12,522 nucleotides of DNA from an uncultured Ellagibacter sp. (GTDB lineage: Bacteria; Actinomycetota; Coriobacteriia; Coriobacteriales; Eggerthellaceae): the NCBI GenBank assembly GCA_934613165.1, contig CAKTSW010000014.1, positions 1 through 12,522 on the forward strand, in the 5' to 3' direction. Under the pieces are notes generated by a model, which was not told where the DNA came from, searched no databases, and saw only the letters and a program-made list of their open reading frames with translations. This document shows, piece by piece, positions 1-7,092 of this stretch (its first letter is position 1; each line of letters begins with the position of its first letter). The translations under genes and the position numbers were made by a program.

Positions 1-626
1 TCGACGCCGATGACCTTGATGTGCGGGTTCAGAAGCTTCGCGAGCGTCGATACGCCGGTGGCGAGCCCGCCGCCTCCGATGGGCACGAGGATGCAGTCGA
101 CGAGCGGGAGCTCCTGCACGATCTCCATGGCGATCGTGCCCTGGCCCGTGGCGACGCCCAAGTCGTTGAAGGGGTGCACGAAGGTGAGGCCGCGCTCTTC
201 CGCCAGCTCGAGCGCGCGGGCATAGGCCTCGTCGTAGACGTCTCCGGCGAGCACGACCTCCGCCCCGAGGGCCTTCGTGCGCTCGACCTTGATGAACGGC
301 GTGGTTGCCGGCATGACGATGGTCGCGGGAACGCCGTAGCGGCGGGCAGCGTAGGCGACGCCCTGGGCGTGGTTGCCGGCGGATGCGGTGATGAGGCCGC
401 GCTCGCGTTCTTCGTCGGTGAGCGTGCTGATCTTGTAGTAGGCGCCGCGCACCTTGTAGGCGCCGGTGCGCTGCATGTTCTCGGGCTTGAAGAACACGCG
501 GTTATGGGAGATGTCGCTGAAATACGGGCTTTCGATGAGCTTCGTCTCCTGCGTGACTTCCTTCACTTTATGGGATGCTTCCTCGAACGCCTCGAGCGTG
601 AGCATCTGCCTGGGTTGGTCTGCCAT
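1..626 (-). CDS. tdcB: Threonine ammonia-lyase (threonine dehydratase), N-terminal 208 residues, 3' end cut by window edge
   Basis: PLP-dependent enzyme that deaminates L-threonine (and usually L-serine) to 2-oxobutyrate in the cytoplasm. The protein starts MADQPRQMLTLEAF. The PLP lysine is K58 in TGAYKVRGAYY, at the position of the E. coli TdcB lysine. The family motif ASAGNHAQG is at residues 81-89, and the glycine-rich phosphate-binding loop PIGGGGLATG is at 182-191. The ATG at 626 is supported by AAGGA about 6 nt upstream. The gene runs off the left edge, so it cannot be seen whether a C-terminal ACT domain follows. A short catabolic TdcB type and a longer ACT-containing type are both possible; the symbol reflects the N-terminal resemblance only. 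It is divergent from ridA, whose product clears the enamine/imine intermediates this enzyme releases. Confidence 0.92.
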   Translation of the reverse strand, partial: MADQPRQMLTLEAFEEASHKVKEVTQETKLIESPYFSDISHNRVFFKPENMQRTGAYKVRGAYYKISTLTDEERERGLITASAGNHAQGVAYAARRYGVPATIVMPATTPFIKVERTKALGAEVVLAGDVYDEAYARALELAEERGLTFVHPFNDLGVATGQGTIAMEIVQELPLVDCILVPIGGGGLATGVSTLAKLLNPHIKVIGV

Positions 627-669
627 GGTGTTTCCTTGTTCCCTTATATGATTTTCAAGCGCTCATCAC

Positions 670-675
670 TATAAT
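670..675 (+). promoter_or_regulatory. Candidate -10 box for ridA
   Basis: A perfect TATAAT lies in the 115-bp region shared by the lyase gene and ridA, 66 nt before the ridA ATG. I see no convincing -35 at 16-18 bp spacing, so this rests on the -10 match in otherwise GC-rich DNA. The opposite strand at the same place reads TATAGT and could serve the lyase gene. Confidence 0.35.
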
Positions 676-697
676 CGTCGCTGCACTGCAATGGCTC

Positions 698-718
698 CGG
701 CATTTCGATAATATGCCG
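698..718. repeat. Inverted repeat CGGCAT-N9-ATGCCG in the lyase/ridA intergenic region
   Basis: Six-base arms, 698-703 and 713-718, are perfect reverse complements around a 9-base AT-rich spacer. It lies 23 bp before ridA and upstream of the divergent lyase gene. It could be a repressor site or a small leader hairpin. Function is inferred from position only. Confidence 0.4.
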
Positions 719-741
719 AACCTCAAGAAAGAAGGCACATT

Positions 742-1122
742 ATGAAGACCATCTCCACCCCGAGCGCTCCCGCGGCGATCGGCCCGTATTCGCAGGGCAA
801 CATCGTAGGCGGGCTTCTGTTCGCGAGCGGCCAGATCGCGCTCGACCCGGCGACGGGCGAGCTTGTCGGCACCACGATCGAGGAGCAGACCGCCCAGGTC
901 ATGAAGAACGTCGGAGCGCTGCTCGCGTGCGCCGGCACCGATTTCGACCATGTCGTCAAGACGACCTGCTTCCTTGACGACATGGACGACTTCGCGGCGT
1001 TCAACGCGGAATACGCGAAGTCCTTCGGCGACGTCCGCCCGGCCCGTTCGGCGGTCGCCGTGGAAAAGCTTCCCAAGGGCGCGCTCGTCGAGGTCGAGGT
1101 CATCGCCGAAGTCGTCGCCTAA
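742..1122 (+). CDS. ridA: RidA family (YjgF/YER057c/UK114) enamine/imine deaminase
   Basis: A 126-residue cytoplasmic protein of the usual RidA length. These trimeric enzymes hydrolyse 2-aminoacrylate and 2-iminobutyrate, the reactive products of threonine/serine dehydratases, before they damage PLP enzymes. Visible family features are GPYSQG at residues 14-19, FASGQIALDPATGE at 27-40, the conserved catalytic arginine R102 in RPARSAV (equivalent to R105 of the E. coli family), and the closing EVEVIAEV segment. An AAGAAGG stretch precedes the ATG. The neighbouring divergent gene encodes a threonine ammonia-lyase, the classical source of the substrate, which supports the call. The protein is ordinary, with no missing key residue. 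Confidence 0.95.
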   Translation: MKTISTPSAPAAIGPYSQGNIVGGLLFASGQIALDPATGELVGTTIEEQTAQVMKNVGALLACAGTDFDHVVKTTCFLDDMDDFAAFNAEYAKSFGDVRPARSAVAVEKLPKGALVEVEVIAEVVA

Positions 1123-1152
1123 GGTTTAGCCGAGGCAATGCGTCTTCGGGCG

Positions 1153-1158
1153 TATAAT
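1153..1158 (+). promoter_or_regulatory. Candidate -10 box for uspA
   Basis: A perfect TATAAT (in CGTATAATGTC) lies 61 nt before the first uspA ATG, in the 97-bp gap after ridA. No good -35 is visible at 17 bp; GAGGCA at 1132-1137 is the nearest weak candidate at 15 bp. It suggests uspA has its own promoter rather than only read-through from ridA. Confidence 0.4.
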
Positions 1159-1219
1159 GTCGGTAAAGGATCGCGCGCATGGCACGCACGACGCGGACAG
1201 CGGCTGAAAGGAGCTTCTC

Positions 1220-1693
1220 ATGATGTACAGCAAGATCATGGTTCCCTACGATGGTTCCGAGCATGCGAAACATGCGCTCGAGTACGCGAAGGGCCTGGCG
1301 GCAGGCGAGGCTTCCATCGCCGTCGTCCATGTGGTCCCCTCCGGTGTCATGGGCACTGATCAGATCGGGGACGCCGGCTCGCTCGACGGCGTGCCGTTCG
1401 GCATGCTCGACTACGCGCAGTACGAAGGCGTGGTGAAGGCCGCGCTCGACCAGGCGAAGGAAAAGGTCGTCGAGCACCTCGGCGATACGCTGTCCGAGCT
1501 GGGCGACAAGGCGACCGTCGACGTCATCGCCGGCACCGCCCCCGCCGAGGCGCTCGCGCGCTACGCGGAGAAGAACGGCTGCGACCTCATCGTGATGGGC
1601 CGCCGCGGCCTCGGCGCCATCCGCGGCATGCTCGGCAGCGTGAGCTTCGGCGTGCTTCGCGCAACCGAGATTCCCGTGCTCACCGTGAAATAG
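1220..1693 (+). CDS. Universal stress protein, UspA family (ATP-binding type)
   Basis: A single-domain Usp of 157 residues, cytoplasmic, expected to dimerise and bind ATP; the physiological role of such proteins is usually in stress or stasis survival. The N-terminal strand KIMVPYDGSEHA carries the conserved Asp (D11). The C-terminal nucleotide loop is GRRGLGAIRGMLGSVS (residues 127-142), ending in VLRATEIPVLTVK. The loop spacing is G-x2-G-x8-G-S, one residue shorter than the usual G-x2-G-x9-G-S. Two adjacent ATGs (1220 and 1223) both fit the ribosome site AAAGGAG at 1207-1213, so the start is uncertain by one codon. An intrinsic terminator follows directly, so the gene is probably monocistronic or the last gene after ridA. 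Confidence 0.93.
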   Translation: MMYSKIMVPYDGSEHAKHALEYAKGLAAGEASIAVVHVVPSGVMGTDQIGDAGSLDGVPFGMLDYAQYEGVVKAALDQAKEKVVEHLGDTLSELGDKATVDVIAGTAPAEALARYAEKNGCDLIVMGRRGLGAIRGMLGSVSFGVLRATEIPVLTVK

Positions 1694-1711
1694 CTTAAGC
1701 TTTGGTTTTCG

Positions 1712-1752
1712 AAGAAGCGCCCCGGCACGTGCGGCCGGGCGCTTCTTGTCTT
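1712..1752 (+). terminator. Rho-independent terminator after uspA
   Basis: AAGAAGCGCCC (1712-1722) pairs with GGGCGCTTCTT (1737-1747). The inner stem continues across one bulged C, and a modest GTCTT tail follows. It starts 19 nt after the uspA stop codon. Confidence 0.75.
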
Positions 1753-1816
1753 GCATGCGGCGAGGCTTGCGCCTTGGCCGCGCATCTTGTCGGATCGCCC
1801 TACGGAAGGATGATGC

Positions 1817-2479
1817 ATGTCCGCTTTCTCCAAAACGCCCGCAGTGTCCGCTGACGTTCTCCATAAGCAGGAAGCCGAGCGAGTGAAATACGACGACATT
1901 GTGAGGCGGCTGGAAGAAAAGGCCGCGCTCTACGTCCGCGACCGCGACGACCTCACGTTCGTCGACGGGCACATCTCGACCGACACGGGCATGACGCTGC
2001 GTCTGGCGACGCACGACGATATCCCGGCGATTTGCGACATCCGCACCGCTCAGTCGCTCGAGTACTGGGGCGTGAGCCCCGCTTCCGACGAGCTTTCGCA
2101 CTTCCGCGCCGAAACGGAAGCGCACCTGTGGCGCAACCTCAACAAGCGCATGTTCGTCCTTCTGTTCGAGTGCAACGGCGAGATCGCGTCCATGTCGGGG
2201 CTTGAGGTGTTCGACCGCCTGCCGACGTTCGGCGGCGTCTCGGGCGTGCAGCGCACGGCGACGGTGATCGCGTGCTACACGAACCCGGCCTACCGCGGGC
2301 GCGGGCTCATGGGCAAGATGCTGCGCGCGTGGCCGCTTATCGCCCTGCAGGTCGGGGTGGACGCCATCTACGTGGAAACGCGCAACGCATCGATGCGCCA
2401 CGTCGCCGAAGACGCCGGCTACGAGCATGCCTCCGACAGGTTCAAGATCCTCATCAACGTGGCGGGCGACGAGGACTAA
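1817..2479 (+). CDS. GNAT family N-acetyltransferase
   Basis: A 220-residue cytoplasmic protein. The GNAT fold starts near residue 59 (MTLRLATHDDIPAICDIR). Motif A is VIACYTNPAYRGRGLMGKML (150-169), containing the acetyl-CoA pyrophosphate loop R160-G-R-G163. The sixth position of the usual R-x-x-G-x-G/A motif is Met here. Motif B appears as YVETRN followed by AEDAGYEHASDRFK (185-210). Residues 1-58 are an additional, partly helical and charged segment (DIVRRLEEKAALYVRDRDD) not needed for the fold. The substrate cannot be read from the sequence. The ATG is preceded by GGAAGGA at 1804-1810. It lies between two terminators and appears to be a single-gene unit. Confidence 0.88.
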   Translation: MSAFSKTPAVSADVLHKQEAERVKYDDIVRRLEEKAALYVRDRDDLTFVDGHISTDTGMTLRLATHDDIPAICDIRTAQSLEYWGVSPASDELSHFRAETEAHLWRNLNKRMFVLLFECNGEIASMSGLEVFDRLPTFGGVSGVQRTATVIACYTNPAYRGRGLMGKMLRAWPLIALQVGVDAIYVETRNASMRHVAEDAGYEHASDRFKILINVAGDED

Positions 2480-2516
2480 CCTCGCGCGCTGGCAGCACTG
2501 GTTCAGACGCAACTTA

Positions 2517-2562
2517 CCGCGGGGCGGGAAGGCTCGATCGGCCTTCCCGCCCCGGCTTTTTT
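2517..2562 (+). terminator. Strong rho-independent terminator after the GNAT gene
   Basis: A perfect 13-bp stem, GGGGCGGGAAGGC (2521-2533) with GCCTTCCCGCCCC (2541-2553), around a 7-nt loop. Six T residues follow at 2557-2562. It separates the acetyltransferase from the ABC exporter. Confidence 0.95.
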
Positions 2563-2625
2563 CGGGCCTGTTTCAGGCGCGTCCGGCGTTGCGGGAGAAT
2601 GTCTGTGCGAAAAAGTTTCTCTTGG

Positions 2626-2655
2626 TTGACAAGCGGCGGGCCTGTGAGCTAACCT
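2626..2655 (+). promoter_or_regulatory. Promoter of the ABC exporter gene
   Basis: A perfect -35 TTGACA (2626-2631) is followed after 18 bp by TAACCT (2650-2655), which keeps the first, second and sixth bases of the -10 consensus. Transcription would start near 2662. The -10 overlaps the left arm of a palindrome, so repressor binding would exclude RNA polymerase. Confidence 0.6.
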
Positions 2656-2672
2656 GAACAACGTTCATGTTA
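2650..2672. promoter_or_regulatory. 23-bp palindromic operator, probable TetR-family binding site
   Basis: Arms TAACCTGAAC and GTTCATGTTA flank a central AAC. The second arm is the reverse complement of the first at 9 of 10 positions, and the inner TGAAC/GTTCA is perfect. Size, symmetry and overlap with the -10 and the start of transcription fit TetR-family operators. The only regulator in the window is the TetR protein encoded just past the ABC gene. No second copy was found near the regulator's own start. Confidence 0.65.
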
Positions 2673-2711
2673 GGCGGCGCACGCTACGGTGCGGGAAACG
2701 AGGTCGGCTCG

Positions 2712-5700
2712 ATGTTCGATAAACGGCTTTTGGCTATGGTGTCTTCGGCACGCAAGCATATCGCGGCGAACGTGGCGTTCCAGTGGCTCGCCCTCGTGGC
2801 GAACGTCGTGCTCATGGTCTCGATCGGGCTGTTCTTGCAGGGCGTGCTCGAAGGACGCCCGGTCGTCTCCGGGGATCTCGCAAGCGCGTCGTCCGCGCTT
2901 TCGGGGGCGCTCGCGTTCGTTTCCTCCGGGTGGGGCGTGGCGGCGGTTGCGCTTGCCGCGATCGTCGTGCGCTTCGCGTGCTCGCGCGCCGCGCAGCGGG
3001 AATCGCGCCGAGCGGCTGCGGAGGCGAAGCGCACGATCCGCCAAACCGTCTACGACAAGCTCGTGGCGCTCGGTCCCGCCTACACCGAGCACATCGCCAC
3101 GAGCGAGGCGGTGCAGGTGAGCGTCGAGGGGACCGAGCAGCTCGAAAGCTACTTCGGGTCCTATCTTCCCCAGTTCTTCTATGCGATCGCGGCTCCGCTC
3201 ACCCTGTTCGTCTGTACGGCGCCGCTTTGCCTTTCCGCCGCGGTCGTGCTGCTGGTGTGCGTGCCGCTCATCCCCGCGTCCATCGTCGCGATCCAGAAGA
3301 TCGCGCGCAAGGTGGTCGGGAAGTACTGGGGGTCCTACACCGATCTGGGCGCGGCGTTTTTGGAAAATCTCCAGGGCCTGACGACGCTCAAGATCTACCG
3401 GGCCGACGAGGCGCGCCATGAAGAGATGAACCGTGAGGCCGAAAGCTTCCGCCAGGCGACGATGTGCCTTCTGCGCATGCAGCTGAATTCCATCACGATC
3501 ATGGATCTGTTCGCGTTCGGCGGCGCGGCGATCGGCATCATCGTCGTGCTTTCGCAGTACGCCGCGGGTGCGGTGCCCTTCGCGGCCGCGTTCGCGATCG
3601 TCTTCCTCGCCGCCGACTTCTTCCTTCCCATGCGCACGCTCGGGTCGTTCTTCCACACGGCGATGAACGGCATGGCGGCGGCCAACAAGATGTTCGAGCT
3701 TCTGTCGGTGCCCGTGCCCCAGGCGGGCACGGCGACGGTCGACCCCGCCTGTGCGGGAATCGAATGCCGCGACGTCGGCTATTCCTACGACGGCGAGCGT
3801 GCCGCGCTTCGCCATGTTGACCTCGACGTGCCCGCAGGGTCGTTCGTGGGCATCGTGGGCGAAAGCGGGTCGGGCAAGTCGACGCTCGCCGGCGTGCTTT
3901 CCGGGCGCAATGCGGGCTTTTCGGGCAAGGTGCGCATCGGCGGCATCGACGTCGCCGACATCTCGCGCGCGTCTCTCATGGAAACGATGACGACGGTGCC
4001 GTTCTCGAGCTACCTGTTCAAGGGAACGGTGAGAAGCAATCTTCTTATGGCACGCCCGGACGCGACCGACGAGGAGCTTCTGCGCGTGCTCGACCGCTGC
4101 GCGCTCGGCGGCTTCGTGCGCGAGGCGGGAGGGCTCGACGCGCCTATCTCCGAGCAGGCGAGCAACTTGTCCGGCGGGCAGCGGCAACGCCTTGCGCTTG
4201 CGCGCGCCCTTCTGCACGACACGCCGATCTACCTGTTCGACGAGGCGACTTCGAACATCGACGCGGAAAGCGAGGAGTCGATACTCGCCGTCATCCACGA
4301 GCTCGCGCGCAAGAAGACCGTCATCATGATCTCGCATCGCCTGTCGGCCGTTCGGGACGCCGACTGCATCTACGCCTTCTCGAACGGGGAAGTGGTCGAG
4401 CGCGGCACGCACGAGGAGCTGCTCGCGATGACGGGCGCATACGAGAGGCTTTGGCGCCAGCAGGAGGAACTCGAGGCGTACGCAGCAAGCGGGAAGGAAG
4501 AGCCCGGCCGCGGGGGCGCGGACGAGCAGGCGCCCCGCACGGTGCCCACGGCCTCCGAGGACACGGCGCGGGGCGCGCACCCGGCCGTCGCCGACGAGCC
4601 CTCCGTGCCGAAACCCAATCAGCGTCCCCGTTCCCACTTCTCGGTGATGGCGCGCTTGGTCGGGCTCGTGCGCCCGCTTGCTCCCGTGATGGCGCTTGCC
4701 GTCGTGCTCGGCGTCGCGGGCTTCGCCGCGGCGATCTTCCTCACCGTCGCGGGCGCGTCGGCGCTTTCCGGCATCGAGGCGGGCGCGGGCCTTCCCTTCG
4801 CGGCGGTCGCGCTCATCGCCGCATGCGGCGTGCTGCGCGGGCCGCTTCGCTACGGCGAGCAGATCTGCAACCACTACATCGCCTTCAAACTGCTCGCGCT
4901 CGTGCGTGACAAGGTGTTCGGCGCGCTGCGCCGCTTGGCGCCGGCGAAGCTCGAAGGGCGCGACAAGGGCAACCTCGTGTCGCTCGTCACTTCCGACATC
5001 GAGCTTCTGGAAGTGTTCTACGCGCACACCATCTCGCCGATCGTGATCGCGACCATCGTGTCGGTGGGCATGGTCGTTTTCATCGGGTGCGTGTCCTCAC
5101 CGCTCCTCGCGGCGCTCGCCGCTGCGGCGTATCTCGTCATCGGGGTGGCGGTTCCCCTTGCGGCCTCCCGCGCGCAGGGCCGCAGCGGGCGCCGCTTCCG
5201 CGACGCGATCGGCGACATGAACACGTTCGTGCTCGACAGCCTGCGCGGCCTGCGCGAGACGCTGCAGTTCGGTCGCGCCGCCGAACGGTCGGCCGAGCTT
5301 GGGGAACGCATGGAGGCGCTCGCCGGCATCGAGGACGCCATGAAGCGCAAGACCTCGCTGTTCATGGCGCTGACGAACGCGCTCGTGCTCGCGTTCGATG
5401 CGGCGATGCTCCTTTCCGCGTGCGCGCTGCACGAAAGCGGCGCCATCGACTTCGGCGCGGCGATCGTGGCCACGGCTGCCCTCATGTCGTCGTTCGGGCC
5501 CGTCATCGCGGTCGCGAACCTGGGCTCGACCTTGCAGCAGACGTTCGCCTCGGGCGCGCGCGTGCTCGACCTTTTGGACGAGGCTCCCGCGACGCCCGAG
5601 GTCGAAGACGGGCGCGACCTTTCGCGCGAAGGGTTTTCCGGGGCCGAGGCGCGCGACGTCACGTTCTCCTACGGCGACGAGACGGTGCTGCGCGACGTGA

Positions 5701-6284
5701 GCCTTGCCGTCGCGCCGGGGCAGATCGTGCAGATCGCCGGGAAAAGCGGGTCGGGGAAGTCGACGCTGTGCAAGCTGCTCATGCGGTTCTGGGACGCGAC
5801 GAGCGGCGAGATCGCGATTTCGGGCGCCGACATCCGTCGCGTGAACACGGCGAGCCTACGCGACGTCGAGGGCTACATGACCCAGGAGACGCACCTGTTC
5901 ACCGGTACGATCGGCGACAACATTCGCCTCGGGCGCCCGTCTGCGAGCGACGCGGAGGTGATGGAGGCGTGCCGGAAGGCATCCATCGACGACTTGATCG
6001 AGCGCCTGCCGAAGGGGCTTTCCACGCCCGTGGGCGAGCTGGGCGAGACGCTTTCGGGCGGCGAGCGCCAGCGCATCGGGCTCGCGCGGGTGTTTCTGCA
6101 CGACGCCCCGTTCATGCTGCTCGACGAGCCGACGAGCAACCTCGACAGCTTGAACGAGGCCGCGGTCCTGCGCGCGCTTCAGGCGTCCCGCGCGGGCAAG
6201 ACCATCGTGCTCGTAAGCCACCGGGCGTCGACCGCGCGCATCGCCGATGCGGCCTTCACCGTGGAATGCGGGCGCGTAAGCTGA
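2712..6284 (+). CDS. Single-chain double ABC exporter (two fused TMD-NBD halves, CydDC-like)
   Basis: A 1190-residue membrane protein containing two complete half-exporters. Half 1 has helices over about residues 20-310, Walker A GESGSGKST (383-391), signature LSGGQ (486-490), Walker B IYLFDEAT with E511, and H542. A charged, Pro-rich linker spans about 585-645. Half 2 has helices over about 650-935, Walker A GKSGSGKST (1010-1018), Q1058, signature LSGGE (1114-1118), E1139 and H1170. The segment LLMARPDATDEELLRVLD in domain 1 resembles CydD, and the second half resembles CydC. A thiol (cysteine/glutathione) exporter role is therefore possible, but the substrate is not shown and a drug or peptide exporter is equally open. 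The Q-loop glutamine of domain 1 is replaced by F431 (VPFSSYLF). The ATG at 2712 has GAGG 8 nt upstream. An in-frame ATG at 2667 lies inside the operator only about 5 nt past the expected start of transcription and lacks a ribosome site. Regulation by the adjacent TetR protein is likely. Confidence 0.92.
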   Translation: MFDKRLLAMVSSARKHIAANVAFQWLALVANVVLMVSIGLFLQGVLEGRPVVSGDLASASSALSGALAFVSSGWGVAAVALAAIVVRFACSRAAQRESRRAAAEAKRTIRQTVYDKLVALGPAYTEHIATSEAVQVSVEGTEQLESYFGSYLPQFFYAIAAPLTLFVCTAPLCLSAAVVLLVCVPLIPASIVAIQKIARKVVGKYWGSYTDLGAAFLENLQGLTTLKIYRADEARHEEMNREAESFRQATMCLLRMQLNSITIMDLFAFGGAAIGIIVVLSQYAAGAVPFAAAFAIVFLAADFFLPMRTLGSFFHTAMNGMAAANKMFELLSVPVPQAGTATVDPACAGIECRDVGYSYDGERAALRHVDLDVPAGSFVGIVGESGSGKSTLAGVLSGRNAGFSGKVRIGGIDVADISRASLMETMTTVPFSSYLFKGTVRSNLLMARPDATDEELLRVLDRCALGGFVREAGGLDAPISEQASNLSGGQRQRLALARALLHDTPIYLFDEATSNIDAESEESILAVIHELARKKTVIMISHRLSAVRDADCIYAFSNGEVVERGTHEELLAMTGAYERLWRQQEELEAYAASGKEEPGRGGADEQAPRTVPTASEDTARGAHPAVADEPSVPKPNQRPRSHFSVMARLVGLVRPLAPVMALAVVLGVAGFAAAIFLTVAGASALSGIEAGAGLPFAAVALIAACGVLRGPLRYGEQICNHYIAFKLLALVRDKVFGALRRLAPAKLEGRDKGNLVSLVTSDIELLEVFYAHTISPIVIATIVSVGMVVFIGCVSSPLLAALAAAAYLVIGVAVPLAASRAQGRSGRRFRDAIGDMNTFVLDSLRGLRETLQFGRAAERSAELGERMEALAGIEDAMKRKTSLFMALTNALVLAFDAAMLLSACALHESGAIDFGAAIVATAALMSSFGPVIAVANLGSTLQQTFASGARVLDLLDEAPATPEVEDGRDLSREGFSGAEARDVTFSYGDETVLRDVSLAVAPGQIVQIAGKSGSGKSTLCKLLMRFWDATSGEIAISGADIRRVNTASLRDVEGYMTQETHLFTGTIGDNIRLGRPSASDAEVMEACRKASIDDLIERLPKGLSTPVGELGETLSGGERQRIGLARVFLHDAPFMLLDEPTSNLDSLNEAAVLRALQASRAGKTIVLVSHRASTARIADAAFTVECGRVS

Positions 6285-6292
6285 TTCGCTTC

Positions 6293-6886
6293 CTAACCGA
6301 TAAGCGCCTGCGAGACGAACAGCGGGGACGCGAGCAGATCGTCGAACACGTCGAACGCGCACGCCTTGGTCTCGGCGAGCGACATGCCCTGCGCCCCGCA
6401 TTCGTTCACCAGACCGAACAGCCCGTTGCACACGAGCGCCGCGGTGAGCGACGAGGGGTGCTTGGGGTGCAGCGCGTTCTGGTGGTTGCGCACGTAGTCC
6501 TCGACCACGCGCGTCACATGGTTGAAGCAGACCGAGTGCAGGTAGGGGTTCTTCTTCGGAAGGCAGTGTATGAAGATGCCGTCTTCTTTCTCGAAGACGC
6601 TGAAGATGCAGGTCAGAAGGTTCCGATAGCTCTTGACGGGGATTTTCACGGGGTTGTTCTCCCGCTGGAGCGCGCGGTAGGTTCCCTCGGCGGCGGCCAT
6701 GTCGTCGGCGAACACCTCGTCGACGAGCGCGTACTTGTCCTCGTAGTAGGTGTAGAAGGTGATCCGGCTCACCTCGGCGGTGCGGCAGATCTCGGTGACG
6801 GTGATTTTCTCGAAGGGCGTCGTTTTCAGAAGCGCGATGAGGGCGTGCTTGATCGCGCGCTTCGTCTTCACGATTCGTTTGTCCAT
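6293..6886 (-). CDS. TetR/AcrR family transcriptional regulator
   Basis: A 197-residue protein of normal TetR size. The N-terminal DNA-binding domain is clear: KRAIKHALIALL, then the helix-turn-helix ITVTEICRTAEVS (28-40), then RITFYTYYEDKYALVDEVF. The C-terminal ligand-binding and dimerisation part (about 65-197) is helical and Cys-containing, with no recognisable ligand signature. The ATG at 6886 gives the usual short lead into helix 1. Its AAGGA lies unusually close (about 2-3 nt), and longer in-frame starts at 6943 and 6970 are possible but would add an atypical basic tail. The gene is convergent with the ABC exporter, with 8 bp between stop codons, and is the best candidate repressor for the palindrome at 2650-2672. 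I see no terminator between the two convergent genes. Confidence 0.9.
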   Translation of the reverse strand: MDKRIVKTKRAIKHALIALLKTTPFEKITVTEICRTAEVSRITFYTYYEDKYALVDEVFADDMAAAEGTYRALQRENNPVKIPVKSYRNLLTCIFSVFEKEDGIFIHCLPKKNPYLHSVCFNHVTRVVEDYVRNHQNALHPKHPSSLTAALVCNGLFGLVNECGAQGMSLAETKACAFDVFDDLLASPLFVSQALIG

Positions 6887-6997
6887 TTCCTTACACTTTC
6901 GCCGGCTTGTATAGATATCGTGCGGTCTGTAATGCGTTGTCATTGTTTGCGAGCGCCTGGGCGCATACATTTACTGACACTAGTATAAGGATTTCGA

Positions 6998-7037
6998 TTG
7001 CCGGCGTGCCGCGCGAGGGCGCATCGCGCGCCGGCAA
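6998..7037. other. Strong bulged hairpin in the tetR/degV intergenic region
   Basis: TTGCCGG (6998-7004) pairs with CCGGCAA (7031-7037). After a 5-nt bulge, CGCGCGA (7010-7016) pairs with TCGCGCG (7024-7030) around a 7-nt loop. That makes 14 GC-rich pairs. No T-run follows on either strand, so it is not a standard terminator. It lies in the probable degV 5' leader, where a TATAAG at 6984-6989 is a weak -10 candidate. Confidence 0.5.
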
Positions 7038-7092
7038 CTGCGGATAGGCGGGGCGCCTTCGGGCGATGCCTGCGGAGCGGAGACAAGGGAAC

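Noticed and set aside
2667..2711. Upstream in-frame ATG of the ABC exporter
   Set aside because: It sits inside the operator about 5 nt after the expected transcription start and lacks a ribosome site. The ATG at 2712 has GAGG at good spacing. A leaderless start cannot be fully excluded.
2670..5027. Long minus-strand open frame (785 codons) opposite the ABC exporter, with similar ones at 1100-2512, 9071-10876 and 10578-11663
   Set aside because: Composition is Arg/His/Ala-rich with no recognisable domain, and each lies antisense to clear genes. They are shadows produced by high GC at third positions.
5087..6988. Plus-strand open frame of 633 codons spanning the end of the ABC gene and antisense to tetR
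   Set aside because: It is a frame-shifted, Arg-rich reading of the ABC gene followed by the complement of tetR; no family features and no ribosome site.
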